In this document: positions 38,401-47,321 of the stretch, one piece after another | How positions within the stretch are numbered: position 1 is the first letter of the stretch | How the letters are laid out: each line of letters begins with the position of its first letter | Origin: Sulfurisphaera javensis | GTDB taxonomy: Archaea; Thermoproteota; Thermoprotei_A; Sulfolobales; Sulfolobaceae | Direction: 5' to 3' | NCBI RefSeq assembly: GCF_041154675.1 | Contig: NZ_AP031322.1 | Span: 62,001-126,000 of the forward strand | DNA length: 64,000 nucleotides | The notes under the pieces: model-generated | Told to the model about the DNA's origin: nothing | What the model saw: the letters and a program-made list of their open reading frames with translations, nothing else | Databases searched by the model: none | Position numbers and translations under genes: made by a program

Positions 38401-39840
38401 GTGTTCGTTAGGAAAACTAGTGGGCTATTAAAGGAGTTAAATTCTCTTGATGTTACTTTACTTAATTTATCTTTCATGGGTGCAATTGCTGGCCTTAATT
38501 ATCCACTTTATGTGGCAATGTCTATTCCTAATGCAAGTTGGATTATAGGAGTATTGTTAGGAGCATTAATGACATTACCCCTCGTAATAAACTATTATCT
38601 TATTTCTACAGAATATAGCAGAGCTTCGGCAGATTACGTTTTCGTTTCAAGGAATCTAAATGGCTTTTCTGGAGTTTTAATGGCAATATCGCTTTTTGTG
38701 AGCTTTGTTATGGGATTTCCAGTTTTAAGTATGTTAGAGGTTATTTACGTTATAATTCCCGGACTGCAAAGTATAGGATTTGTAATAAATAATCAAAGCC
38801 TAATAAATTTTGGATATGCAATACTTAATAGTCCGACATTATTATTTTTGCTCACTATCTTCTTTTCCTCTTTAACATTTTTACTATCTCTCTCAGTAAA
38901 AATTTACTTTAAGACAATTAGATACTTAACCTTTGCTGAAATTATCAGTACTGGCTTAATCATATATTCATTGTTCCATTACCACTCAAGTTCAGATCCT
39001 TTATATCATATAAATTTTACACAAACTGTAGCATTAAGTCAAATTATGATACTTAGTTACTTTGCCTTTGTAAATGCTCCTGCATATTTTGCTGGAGAAG
39101 TTAAAAAACCAAGAAAAGCAATGTTTTATGGTTACATTATAAGCTGGCTACTTAACCTAATTATAAGTATTATAATAGTTTTATCAATAGAGTTCTCTAT
39201 AGGTAAAATTAATTATCTTAGTATTGAAAGTAAGGGATGGAGTTTTCCAATAATACCAAATAGTTTAATTTCTTTTGCTTCAGTGTCTTTCCCTTACGCT
39301 CCTATAGTTTATGTTATTTTTATAACCTCATTAAGTTGGTATATGCTTTATGCATTGCAAAATTTCGTTATGTCTTCAAGGCTTCTCTTTTCTCTTTCAT
39401 TTGATAGAATATTACCCGCATTCTTTTCTGATGTTTGGAAAGGAACTCCTATTAAGGCCTTAATCTTTTCTTTTGGCCTTTCTTTAATATTTTCGTGGAT
39501 AGAAGTTTATCAAGGATATTCAATTAGCTTTGCGATTGATGGCGTTTGGTTTATATTATGGAGTTATCTTTTAGTAAGCATAGCATCAATAAAGAAGTAT
39601 AAGATAATTGGCATATTATCAACAATCTCAATGTTCTTTACAGTCTTCTTTACCTTATATTATGGATTTATAAACAGCTCTTTTGGAAATTTAATATTTC
39701 AAGGTAATACAACATTTGACATATTTACAATTATTTTACCACCAATTACAGCAATTATAATCTATTCAATAGTTAAAAAATACAGAGAAAGAGAAGGTAT
39801 TGATATTTCGAAAATATTTAAAGAAATACCACCAGAATAA
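38401..39840 (+). CDS. Amino acid permease (APC superfamily)
   Basis: 479 residues with about twelve membrane helices. Helix 1 shows the glycine-containing break (NLSFMGAIAGLNYPLYVAM), and helix 6 to 8 contain NAPAYFAGEVKKPRKAMFYG, the conserved APC loop. It probably imports amino acids with protons; substrate unknown. Start codon GTG. The stop region overlaps the converging gene by 23 bases. Confidence 0.85.
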   Translation: MFVRKTSGLLKELNSLDVTLLNLSFMGAIAGLNYPLYVAMSIPNASWIIGVLLGALMTLPLVINYYLISTEYSRASADYVFVSRNLNGFSGVLMAISLFVSFVMGFPVLSMLEVIYVIIPGLQSIGFVINNQSLINFGYAILNSPTLLFLLTIFFSSLTFLLSLSVKIYFKTIRYLTFAEIISTGLIIYSLFHYHSSSDPLYHINFTQTVALSQIMILSYFAFVNAPAYFAGEVKKPRKAMFYGYIISWLLNLIISIIIVLSIEFSIGKINYLSIESKGWSFPIIPNSLISFASVSFPYAPIVYVIFITSLSWYMLYALQNFVMSSRLLFSLSFDRILPAFFSDVWKGTPIKALIFSFGLSLIFSWIEVYQGYSISFAIDGVWFILWSYLLVSIASIKKYKIIGILSTISMFFTVFFTLYYGFINSSFGNLIFQGNTTFDIFTIILPPITAIIIYSIVKKYREREGIDISKIFKEIPPE

Positions 39841-40306
39841 GCAATGAACCTAACACATAAAGAATATCAGCAACAATTTCTAAGTAAAAACTGCTTATAA
39901 CTCCAACAAGAAATATTATAGCAACAATTTTTAGTATATCTCTCTTAAATGTTGAGGATAATCTATAATTTCCCAAAACTAATGCAGTTAAAATCCCAAT
40001 GTCCACAAATAGTGCACCAACAAGTACCAGAGTTAATCCTAATAGGTGAACTACTAAAATATACGATACCGGAATCCCCACAATTATGCCTAAATATCCT
40101 AAGATCATCAAATATGCACCAGCATAAGGTATTCTAAACTCTTGCCTTGAGATTAAAGCCTTAAATTCCTTTCGTAAAAAGAAAGATGCTGTAAACCCAA
40201 ATACAAATGCTATTATTGATATAATAATTTCATTAAAGTAAAAATCAAGAAGAGAAAGAATTCCATAAATAGTGTAAAAAACTGAAAAATATTTAAGAGA
40301 CCGCAT
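39818..40306 (-). CDS. Membrane protein, third gene left of cbsA
   Basis: About 162 residues with five to six membrane helices and almost no loops. The ATG at 40306 (MRSLKYFSVF) with AGGTAA upstream is preferred over one at 40339 that would overlap the previous gene. No family recognised. It ends the three-gene unit that runs away from the cbsA promoter. Confidence 0.55.
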   Translation of the reverse strand: MRSLKYFSVFYTIYGILSLLDFYFNEIIISIIAFVFGFTASFFLRKEFKALISRQEFRIPYAGAYLMILGYLGIIVGIPVSYILVVHLLGLTLVLVGALFVDIGILTALVLGNYRLSSTFKRDILKIVAIIFLVGVISSFYLEIVADILYVLGSLLILVVFL

Positions 40307-40311
40307 AAAAA

Positions 40312-40713
40312 TTACCTGGAACAAACTCTCATAAAGCAATAAAGGTATCCAACTAACATCGAAGTCAATGCTAAAGATACCTCAAATCCATAAAGCATAA
40401 CTCTCGTAAAATCATCGTTAGTTGTTAGTAAATATCCTAAACCAGACAAACCAGCTATTACAATTGAAGTTAAATTACTTAAAGCAATGAATTTTGGAAA
40501 TAGTAATCCAGTCCTATAAGCTAATATATATAGATAAAGTGCAAGCCCACCAGTAACGACTGCAAAAATTAAATGCATGATAAGTACTTCTTCTGACATA
40601 TTAGTCTTTAAGTCACCATTATCTATTAATGCTCTTGTTAAACCAAGAGAGAATGTGATAAATAGTATTACAATGCTAAATATTGAGTATTTATAAACTT
40701 GTTGAGGATTCAT
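40312..40713 (-). CDS. Membrane protein, second gene left of cbsA
   Basis: About 133 residues, four membrane helices, with two membrane histidines: one in MHLIFAVVTGGLALYLYILA. This resembles small haem or quinone-linked membrane proteins, but no clear family match. The ATG at 40713 (MNPQQVYKYS) follows a purine-rich stretch; the upstream alternative at 40770 lies deep in the preceding gene. It overlaps the preceding gene by 23 bases. Confidence 0.55.
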   Translation of the reverse strand: MNPQQVYKYSIFSIVILFITFSLGLTRALIDNGDLKTNMSEEVLIMHLIFAVVTGGLALYLYILAYRTGLLFPKFIALSNLTSIVIAGLSGLGYLLTTNDDFTRVMLYGFEVSLALTSMLVGYLYCFMRVCSR

Positions 40714-41269
40714 TTTCTTTAACCACCTCTTCTTCGCAACATATTTTATCTCCAAAAGGTATTTCTCCAAGCTTTAATCTTAATGCTAATGAGGATTCTA
40801 AAAGTGCAGATTGTATATTTTCTAATAATTTATACCATGCTAGATTAGGACTATCATCCCTAATCTTAATTCCTAGTTCATAGGCAATCTGCTTTAATGA
40901 AGGAATGCAATTATTCAAAACAGAACAATTTCCACAAGTATAAGTTGAATTATAATAATCAAAGTATATGATTTGTTTCTTATTTGTTATATACATAATT
41001 CCTTCTTTAAGAGATACTGATTTTCCATTTATAGAATAAGGAATCACTGCTTTAAAGGAAATAGCATTATCTAAAAGCAATCCCATTTTTCTTAATTTAT
41101 CTACTATAAAATAAAAATAACTTTTACTAATTTCTTCTCCTCTTTTATCACTACTTAAAACTCTTATATACACTTCATCCCTTAACTTTGCAAAGTTGTC
41201 TTCTCTGAGTAATATTATATCGTTAGAAATTATAGGCCTAGTAACATTAACAACTCTAAGCAAACACAT
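40691..41269 (-). CDS. Cysteine-containing protein divergent from cbsA
   Basis: 192 residues, soluble. The N-terminal half is helical with strands (YFYFIVDKLRKMGLLLDN). A compact Cys cluster CGNCSVLNNC (about residues 133-142) and a later CC pair (about 177-178) could bind zinc or an iron-sulfur cluster. A TATA-like AATATAAAC lies 30-35 bases before the ATG. It is transcribed away from the cytochrome cluster, a position often used by local regulators, but no standard DNA-binding domain can be recognised, so a regulatory role is only a suggestion. Confidence 0.6.
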   Translation of the reverse strand: MCLLRVVNVTRPIISNDIILLREDNFAKLRDEVYIRVLSSDKRGEEISKSYFYFIVDKLRKMGLLLDNAISFKAVIPYSINGKSVSLKEGIMYITNKKQIIYFDYYNSTYTCGNCSVLNNCIPSLKQIAYELGIKIRDDSPNLAWYKLLENIQSALLESSLALRLKLGEIPFGDKICCEEEVVKENESSTSL

Positions 41270-41335
41270 ATAATGAATTATCCTTTTACATGTTTATATT
41301 CCTAAAATTAATAAAAAACCACCTTAACGATTAAC

Positions 41336-41348
41336 AATGTTAAACATT
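41336..41348. promoter_or_regulatory. 13-bp perfect palindrome in the cbsA divergent region
   Basis: AATGTT-A-AACATT is a perfect 6-1-6 palindrome between the two divergent starts (41269 and 41461). It lies about 35 bases upstream of the TATA-like word of the leftward gene, and 59 bases before the AGTCCAACG site. A plausible operator for a dimeric regulator; AT-rich, so not proven. Confidence 0.4.
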
Positions 41349-41406
41349 TTTGGAATAAAGTTAAATATTTAAATCACTTTGAGAATAAAAGTAAATTAAG
41401 ATAATG

Positions 41407-41415
41407 AGTCCAACG
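41407..41415 (+). promoter_or_regulatory. AGTCCAACG site, cbsA promoter
   Basis: First of three identical 9-bp words in the respiratory cluster. A TATA-like TTTAT (41424-41428) follows after 8 bases and the ATG used for cbsA (41461) lies 45 bases after the site. The arrangement matches the soxL2 and soxN promoters, which argues that the upstream ATG at 41404, whose codons 2-4 would be this word, is not the real start. Confidence 0.6.
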
Positions 41416-41460
41416 CTTAATGTTTATCAGTTGAATAGTAAAACTAATTATTGTGATAAA

Positions 41461-42858
41461 ATGAGTATAAAGCCTTCTCCTAAGTTAACATTAGGTGTAA
41501 TTTTAGCTATTTTACTATTAGGAGTATTGTTAGCAGTAACAAATACACCAATGGCACAAACATCACCACAAATACCAGTCTATAAAGTAGTAGGAACAGC
41601 AGACATTTCTAATCCTGGCTCAGCATCTTATTGGCAAAAAATACCATGGATAAACATATCATTAACAGCTAACATTCCTCAAGCTCCAACTTCTGGTTTA
41701 ACTCACTACATTCTAGTAAAAGCTGCTTGGAACGGAAGCTGGATATTTGTCCTTGTTAGATGGTATGCTCCTAACCCAGCATTTGGTGCATGGTCTGCTG
41801 CTGCTGGAGCATTATACCCACCAGCCTCTGGTCCCGGGCTATTTAGACAAATAATTCTAACACCCGGTACAACATACACTATTGAAAAGAATTATACTAA
41901 CTATGTCTCAATTATTAATGGTAAGACTGTACAAGGAAGACTTGTACTTAATTATTCTGGAATATTACTTCCTACTCCTAATGGAACACAAATAACTGTC
42001 TTATCTAACGGTTCAATTATACTATGGCACTCATTAAGACCAATGGAAGATTTACTTTATAGTGATGGTATGTTTTATGGATATTATACTAACTCAACTT
42101 GGTACTATCCAGATAGAGTAGCAATGATGTGGTATATGGGTAGTGTTGTTCCACCAAGTAAAGATGGAATGAATATAGGTGGTAAATACCCTGGACAAGT
42201 TTTTGATGGAGTCACTTTTAAAGATGCTGGTGGTTCATTAGCTCAACCAGGCGGTGCAGCTAATATTTGGATGTGGGTATCTGGTGCTACTTGGAATAAC
42301 TCTACATATGATCCCGCATTCAAAGTAAACTTATGGCAAAACAAATCATTAACCGGATTACCTTATGTAGACCCCGGAAATCATGGATTTGCTGTACCAC
42401 TATACACAAATAACACTAACATGTATGAGGTAGACTGTGCTGGAATATGGTATACCCCAGTTGCTTCTAGTGGATTAAATGGCTCATTATTCTTCATATG
42501 GACTGGGGCTACATATAGCAATGGTTATTGGACAGTGGAATATGCAAGACCTTTAGCTGTTCCACCTAACTATGCAAAATGGATGCCTAACATAAGTGTA
42601 GGAAACACTTATTATGTAGCCTTTGCAGTATGGCAAGGAAAATTAGGTGAAACTCTATTTGATAAATCAATAACATCTTCATTCTTAACATTGCAATTAG
42701 TCACTTCACCACCACCTACTACTACAACAACAACTACCAGCGTTTCTACAAGCACATCTTCTCCCTCTATTCCTTCGACAACAGTTGATGTTACTGTAGC
42801 TGGAGCAGTTATAGCTGTATTAGCACTTGTTATACTATATGTGGTGTATAGAAGATGA
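41461..42858 (+). CDS. cbsA: CbsA, glycosylated mono-haem-type cytochrome b558/566 subunit A
   Basis: About 465 residues. Extracytoplasmic haem protein of the Sulfolobales bc1-like cluster, known from S. acidocaldarius as a highly glycosylated cytochrome. It has a signal or anchor helix at the start ([18 protein letters not shown]), then a large domain with [22 protein letters not shown] and many N-x-S/T sites (NIS, NGS, NYT, NST), and a short Thr/Ser stalk and C-terminal helix ([18 protein letters not shown]). Start chosen at 41461 because of the promoter site and because the signal helix then starts near the N-terminus; the ATG at 41404 would add 19 residues. cbsB overlaps its stop by 4 bases. 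Confidence 0.88.
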   Translation: MSIKPSPKLTLGVILAILLLGVLLAVTNTPMAQTSPQIPVYKVVGTADISNPGSASYWQKIPWINISLTANIPQAPTSGLTHYILVKAAWNGSWIFVLVRWYAPNPAFGAWSAAAGALYPPASGPGLFRQIILTPGTTYTIEKNYTNYVSIINGKTVQGRLVLNYSGILLPTPNGTQITVLSNGSIILWHSLRPMEDLLYSDGMFYGYYTNSTWYYPDRVAMMWYMGSVVPPSKDGMNIGGKYPGQVFDGVTFKDAGGSLAQPGGAANIWMWVSGATWNNSTYDPAFKVNLWQNKSLTGLPYVDPGNHGFAVPLYTNNTNMYEVDCAGIWYTPVASSGLNGSLFFIWTGATYSNGYWTVEYARPLAVPPNYAKWMPNISVGNTYYVAFAVWQGKLGETLFDKSITSSFLTLQLVTSPPPTTTTTTTSVSTSTSSPSIPSTTVDVTVAGAVIAVLALVILYVVYRR

Positions 42859-43793
42859 GCATATTTTCGTCCTTAGAAAAAGACATTAAATATTTTTTTA
42901 TAATTTTAGGTGTTTCCTCATTCTTTCAATTTATGTTTTCTGAAGCCTTTATATTTCCTTCAGCCTTACCAATAAAAATACCAGCTGAATCAATCTTATT
43001 AAGAATAGGAGATATCTCATTTTACATATTTTTTATTTCTCTAATAGTTATTTCGCTAATCCTATCTAGCAAGATAAGGGCTCTTCTTCCACTATCTCTA
43101 ATCCTTATAATTTCACCATTTTTAGCTATATTTGAGGTTAATTATCAAATATATTATGGTATTGAAATTTTCATTATAGTTATCTCATTTGCTGTAATCA
43201 TAGAAACTATTCTTAAAAGTAGCTTAAGATCAATATTATTAATTCCTTCAGCCATCCTAGTTATTATTGGCCTTATTGCGTCATTCCTTATTGATTTCTT
43301 GCATACTTCTTTATTCATTAGCTACTTAAACATTTTCATTATTTCATCTATATTTTTCCTAATTTACGCAATCTTATGGGGGAAAATAATCAGCAAAAGA
43401 AGTATTATTGCATATATAGTTGGAATAATAAGTATGTATCCCTTTATAATGTTCGCTCATGAGATTAGTACTAATCGTTATGTTGAGATGCTAATGGAAA
43501 TGATACTTCCATCTGCTTTAGGAATAACAATTTACAACCCTACTCACATTTTGTATTTAACTTATACTCTATCAATTATTGCCCTTTCAATAATTTCAAT
43601 TATTATTAAGGGAAATGGTGCAGCTGGGATAGGATATTTTCTTATAATAACTACTGTATTTTTTGGGACATATGGATATCTTTTACTATTTTATATGATG
43701 GTACCCACTATAGGATATGTTATAATGAACTATAATGAAATGAAAGAGAAAAGAATAATTGACTATTTCTCAAAAGTTATTCAAAAATCTTAA
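42855..43793 (+). CDS. cbsB: CbsB, hydrophobic partner of CbsA
   Basis: 312 residues with about nine or ten membrane helices and little else. CbsB is the membrane subunit that goes with CbsA in the alternative bc1-like complex. Identification rests mainly on its position between cbsA (4-base ATGA overlap) and soxL2. A His in a helix near 202 (FAHEIS) could be a haem or quinone contact. No own promoter. Confidence 0.8.
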   Translation: MSIFSSLEKDIKYFFIILGVSSFFQFMFSEAFIFPSALPIKIPAESILLRIGDISFYIFFISLIVISLILSSKIRALLPLSLILIISPFLAIFEVNYQIYYGIEIFIIVISFAVIIETILKSSLRSILLIPSAILVIIGLIASFLIDFLHTSLFISYLNIFIISSIFFLIYAILWGKIISKRSIIAYIVGIISMYPFIMFAHEISTNRYVEMLMEMILPSALGITIYNPTHILYLTYTLSIIALSIISIIIKGNGAAGIGYFLIITTVFFGTYGYLLLFYMMVPTIGYVIMNYNEMKEKRIIDYFSKVIQKS

Positions 43794-43828
43794 ATTGATG
43801 TAAAAATTTAGATTTTTTAAGATTAATT

Positions 43829-43837
43829 AGTCCAACG
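43829..43837 (+). promoter_or_regulatory. AGTCCAACG site, soxL2 promoter
   Basis: Identical to the sites before cbsA and soxN. The TATA-like ATTATATG (43845-43852) follows after 7 bases and the ATG is 46 bases after the site. Lying just upstream of TATA/BRE, it is well placed for an activator. Confidence 0.6.
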
Positions 43838-43883
43838 GGCAAAGATTATATGCTTCATAACATAAATTATTCTTTGTGATATC

Positions 43884-44864
43884 ATGATAAAAATAAGGCT
43901 TGGTGACAAAGAAGAGAAAAGTATACTAAGTTATTCTGACTTAGTCTTTATTAAGAGACTTTTAGCAAAGATGAGAGATCCAAAAACTAAGTTTGATTCT
44001 AGAGAGTTTGTAAATAAAGGAGAAGACTACTTATTTAATTATGTAAATAAAAATGTCGGAAGTGTTGATGAGAAAAGAAGGAAGTTTCTAAAAGGATTAA
44101 TTTTTGGAATAGCAGCTGCAACAATCGCTGGCATCATACCAGGGGTTGAAGTAATTGTCCCGCCTACTATTACAGCAGTATCTGGTTTTCCAAAATCTCT
44201 TTTAGTTGATTCTTCCGGAAATCCAATAAAAGCATCCGAATTACCAGTTAATAGTCCTTATATACTAATCTTTGAATACCCAATGACTGGAGAACCAAAC
44301 TTCCTTCTTAACCTTGGAGATTCTTCTGGCAAGCCAGTTGAAATCCCTCCAACCAAAGTTACAGTACCCCAAACTGGAGATACATATGATTTTCCAGGAG
44401 GGGTTGGTCCAAATAAGTCAATAGTTGCTTATAGTGCAATTTGCCAACACTTAGGTTGTACTCCACCATATATTCACTTTTATCCACCACAATATGTTAG
44501 TCCTTCACAATTAACGGCCCCAGAACCTGACCAATTAACAGCCCAGGCATTATTAGCTGCTAAGCAAGCAAAAGCTCCAGCTATAATTCACTGTGATTGC
44601 CATGGTTCAACCTACGATCCTTATCGTGGTGCTGCTGTATTAACTGGACCAACACAAAGACCTCTACCCACTGTAGTTTTAGAATGGGACTCTAGTACTG
44701 ATTACTTATATGCTATTGGCTCAGTAGGTGTGGCAGTATATCCTAATGGAGCTAATGGTGTTCCTTCTCAGAATCCAAAAGACGATTTAGATAGTAGTTT
44801 TGGATCCCCTGTAGGAGACAAAACTACAGTTAAGCAAACTGAAAATCCGTTCAGTGGAAGCTAA
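43884..44864 (+). CDS. soxL2: SoxL2, Rieske iron-sulfur protein
   Basis: 326 residues. Electron-carrying [2Fe-2S] subunit of the bc1-like complex on the outer face of the membrane. A 60-residue charged N-terminal part precedes a twin-arginine-type anchor (RRKFLKG then GIAAATIAGIIPG at about 70-88). The Rieske ligands are in CQHLGC (about 186-191) and CDCHGS (about 237-242), separated by a longer loop than usual. A conserved proline-rich GPTQRPLP loop follows. The Tat signal fits export of a folded cluster protein. It has its own promoter with the AGTCCAACG site. Confidence 0.95.
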   Translation: MIKIRLGDKEEKSILSYSDLVFIKRLLAKMRDPKTKFDSREFVNKGEDYLFNYVNKNVGSVDEKRRKFLKGLIFGIAAATIAGIIPGVEVIVPPTITAVSGFPKSLLVDSSGNPIKASELPVNSPYILIFEYPMTGEPNFLLNLGDSSGKPVEIPPTKVTVPQTGDTYDFPGGVGPNKSIVAYSAICQHLGCTPPYIHFYPPQYVSPSQLTAPEPDQLTAQALLAAKQAKAPAIIHCDCHGSTYDPYRGAAVLTGPTQRPLPTVVLEWDSSTDYLYAIGSVGVAVYPNGANGVPSQNPKDDLDSSFGSPVGDKTTVKQTENPFSGS

Positions 44865-44952
44865 TCTTCTTTTTTCCTAATTATAACATATTTTTCCTAA
44901 TTTATTATAATTATTGACTAAAATTCTTTATGTCATATTGTTCTTAAAAATC

Positions 44953-44961
44953 AGTCCAACG
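44953..44961 (+). promoter_or_regulatory. AGTCCAACG site, soxN promoter
   Basis: Third copy. The TATA-like TTTTTTAATAT (44970-44980) follows after 8 bases and the soxN ATG is 36 bases after the site, compatible with a leaderless transcript. No further copy was noticed elsewhere in the window on reading either strand. Confidence 0.6.
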
Positions 44962-44997
44962 TTAAATCCTTTTTTAATATCTAACTAATTTTATTAT

Positions 44998-46485
44998 ATG
45001 AGTGATAGAGTATCAAATTGGTTCAAAGAGAGATTAGGATTAGATGATTTACCATTTTTCAGAACACCAGACTATATGTATAAAGTGAATTTCTGGCTAG
45101 GAGCATTAGTAGCGTCAGCATTTATTTATACAGTAATATCTGGATTAATACTACTTCTTTACTATAACCCAGACGAAGGATATCAATCTACGCAATTTAT
45201 TATCCAACATGTCCCTTATGGTTCAGTAGTACTTTATAGCCATTTATATGGAGCATATGCAATGATCATATTAGCTTATGTGCATATGTTTAGGAATTAT
45301 TTTGCTGGAGCCTATAAGAGACCTAGAGAATTATTATGGATAATTGGAGTTCTTATGTTAGTATTAACTTTAGGTACTGCATTTTTAGGTTACAGCTTAA
45401 TTGGCGATGCTTTAGCGACTAGCGCAGTAGATGTAGGAGCTGGTATAGTATCTTCAGTTCCCGGATTATCTAGTTTTGTCCCTATACTGTTTGGAAACTA
45501 TGATGCTGGCCAATATGAAAGAGTATTAGCATTACATATAATATTTGCAGCATTAATTGGAGTATTATTCGTATTTCATTTCTTCTTAGCTGAACATTAC
45601 GGAATGATGCCATCAAGAAAAGAAAAGTCAAAAGCTCCAGCTGTCTATACAAAAGAAGAATGGATGAAATTTAACCCATGGTGGCCGAGAAACTTTGTTT
45701 ACATGATATCTTTAGTTTTCTTAACATGGGGTTTCATATTAGTGATTCCAAACGCACTTGCATATTTAAGTGGATTACCTCAACAACTTAATCCATTTTT
45801 AAATCCAAAACCAGCACCACCACCAAATTCACCAGCCGCAGCCCATATAACAACCTATCCTCCATGGTTCTTCTTATTCCTATACAAAATGGCTGACTTT
45901 ACTTCTAATGTAACAGTATTTTTACTGTTTAGTAGCATTATACCATTAGTTTATCTAATCTTAGTTCCATTCTTAGACAGAAGCCCAGAACTTCACCCAC
46001 TTAAGAGAAAAGTATTTACTGGTATTGGAATACTAATGATTACGTATTTAATACAAAATACTATATGGGGAGATCTAACTCCTGGCGTACCAATACCATT
46101 TAAACAGCAAGTTATTGCATTTTTACCACCAGCTGTGATAGTAGCTATAGGAATGTACTTACTCCCATCTCCTAAAGAAGGATCAAACAACAACACATCT
46201 ACTCAAGTAACACAGCAAACAAATATTACCAAGATGATTAATAACTTTCCAAGCTTGCCTATAAAGGCTCTAGGAAAAGTAGAAGTTTCTATGGAGAGAA
46301 AGAAGACTCTTGCCGAAATCCTCATATCTATATTATTCATAATGGCTGTTATATTAACTGCACAGATATGGACAATTCCATCAACTGGTCCAGCATCTAA
46401 TTTATTCGGTATTGATTTAGGATTAATATTTATTATGCTGGGAGAAGCAATATCATTATATCACTACGTGGTGTATAAGAAATGA
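44998..46485 (+). CDS. soxN: SoxN, cytochrome b of the bc1-like complex
   Basis: 495 residues with about ten to twelve membrane helices. The two haem-b pairs are visible: H82 with H96 and H180 with H194. The quinol-site PEWY motif of ordinary cytochrome b appears as PPWF in TYPPWFFLFLYK. After the standard core comes a hydrophilic segment (about 395-440) and two extra C-terminal helices. It oxidises quinol and passes electrons to SoxL2 and CbsA. The odsN start overlaps its stop by 4 bases. Confidence 0.95.
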   Translation: MSDRVSNWFKERLGLDDLPFFRTPDYMYKVNFWLGALVASAFIYTVISGLILLLYYNPDEGYQSTQFIIQHVPYGSVVLYSHLYGAYAMIILAYVHMFRNYFAGAYKRPRELLWIIGVLMLVLTLGTAFLGYSLIGDALATSAVDVGAGIVSSVPGLSSFVPILFGNYDAGQYERVLALHIIFAALIGVLFVFHFFLAEHYGMMPSRKEKSKAPAVYTKEEWMKFNPWWPRNFVYMISLVFLTWGFILVIPNALAYLSGLPQQLNPFLNPKPAPPPNSPAAAHITTYPPWFFLFLYKMADFTSNVTVFLLFSSIIPLVYLILVPFLDRSPELHPLKRKVFTGIGILMITYLIQNTIWGDLTPGVPIPFKQQVIAFLPPAVIVAIGMYLLPSPKEGSNNNTSTQVTQQTNITKMINNFPSLPIKALGKVEVSMERKKTLAEILISILFIMAVILTAQIWTIPSTGPASNLFGIDLGLIFIMLGEAISLYHYVVYKK

Positions 46486-46772
46486 TAAGCGTAGGGTTTT
46501 ACTATAAAATTAAAAAAGGACATGAAGAAGAATTTGAGAAAAAATTTAATGAGGTAGCTCAATATCTATCCAAATTCCCTGGATTTAAAGGAGCAAGGCT
46601 ATATAAAAGCGTAGATGATCCATCAGAATATTTAGTATATAGTGAATGGGAGGATTTAGACTCTTATAGAAAATTCATAACCAGCATGGCTTACAAAGAA
46701 ACTGTAGAATATGGTAAGACAATAATTGAAGGTAGACCCACTCATAAGGTATTTCAACAAGTTAATTCATAA
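46482..46772 (+). CDS. odsN: OdsN, small ABM-domain protein of the cytochrome cluster
   Basis: 96 residues with the dimeric alpha/beta-barrel (antibiotic biosynthesis monooxygenase) fold: GFYYKIKKGHEEEFEKKF, FPGFKGARLYK, DPSEYLVYSEWEDL. In related Sulfolobales it is the last gene of the cbsAB-soxLN cluster, with unknown biochemical role; a haem- or quinone-related task is possible. ATGA overlap with soxN. Confidence 0.85.
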   Translation: MISVGFYYKIKKGHEEEFEKKFNEVAQYLSKFPGFKGARLYKSVDDPSEYLVYSEWEDLDSYRKFITSMAYKETVEYGKTIIEGRPTHKVFQQVNS

Positions 46773-46847
46773 TTTTTTAAAATATTATTTTTTTGTTAAT
46801 ATTGGCAAAGTTTTTAAGTTCATAATACAATGTATTTTTGAAGATAT

Positions 46848-47291
46848 ATGAAAATAACCATTGGGGAAATAATAGGCATATTGTTAATTTTAGCAGGACT
46901 ATCACTAGGATTCCTGTCAGCAACACCAGTGACATCAAGTCACTTAACATTAATTTCACCTTCAACAATCTCAAAATACTTGGGAAACTCATGGAGTGTA
47001 AACTATGAATACGTAGGATCTGGATATTATTCTAAGATACCTTTATTACAACAGTATAAGAACTCTCAAGTTGTTTATGAGAACTTAACTGATTCATTAG
47101 GAGATCAATTAATTATATTATATGTTTATCCTTATCATGGTTCAAGTACCATTTACACTAATGGTTTTACTGTATTATATACGATAAATAAAGGCAACGC
47201 TTATGTTATGATAAGTTATATTGGTAACTCCACTGAAGTTTCGTTATCTCAAATAGAAAGTTTAGGCAATTATATTCTAAGTACTGAATAA
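46848..47291 (+). CDS. Membrane-anchored extracytoplasmic protein, unknown
   Basis: 147 residues: one N-terminal helix (IIGILLILAGLSLGFLSA), then a beta-rich outer domain with few N-x-S/T sites (NLT, NST). A TATA-like GTTTTTAAGT lies 30-40 bases before the ATG, so it is transcribed independently of the cytochrome genes. Family unknown. Confidence 0.6.
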   Translation: MKITIGEIIGILLILAGLSLGFLSATPVTSSHLTLISPSTISKYLGNSWSVNYEYVGSGYYSKIPLLQQYKNSQVVYENLTDSLGDQLIILYVYPYHGSSTIYTNGFTVLYTINKGNAYVMISYIGNSTEVSLSQIESLGNYILSTE

Positions 47292-47321
47292 TTTTTTATT
47301 AGCAAAAGTAGAAAGAATAAT

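Noticed and set aside
41404-41460. Upstream start of cbsA at 41404
   Set aside because: Codons 2-4 would be the AGTCCAACG word that stands in the promoters of soxL2 and soxN, and the signal helix would be pushed 29 residues in.
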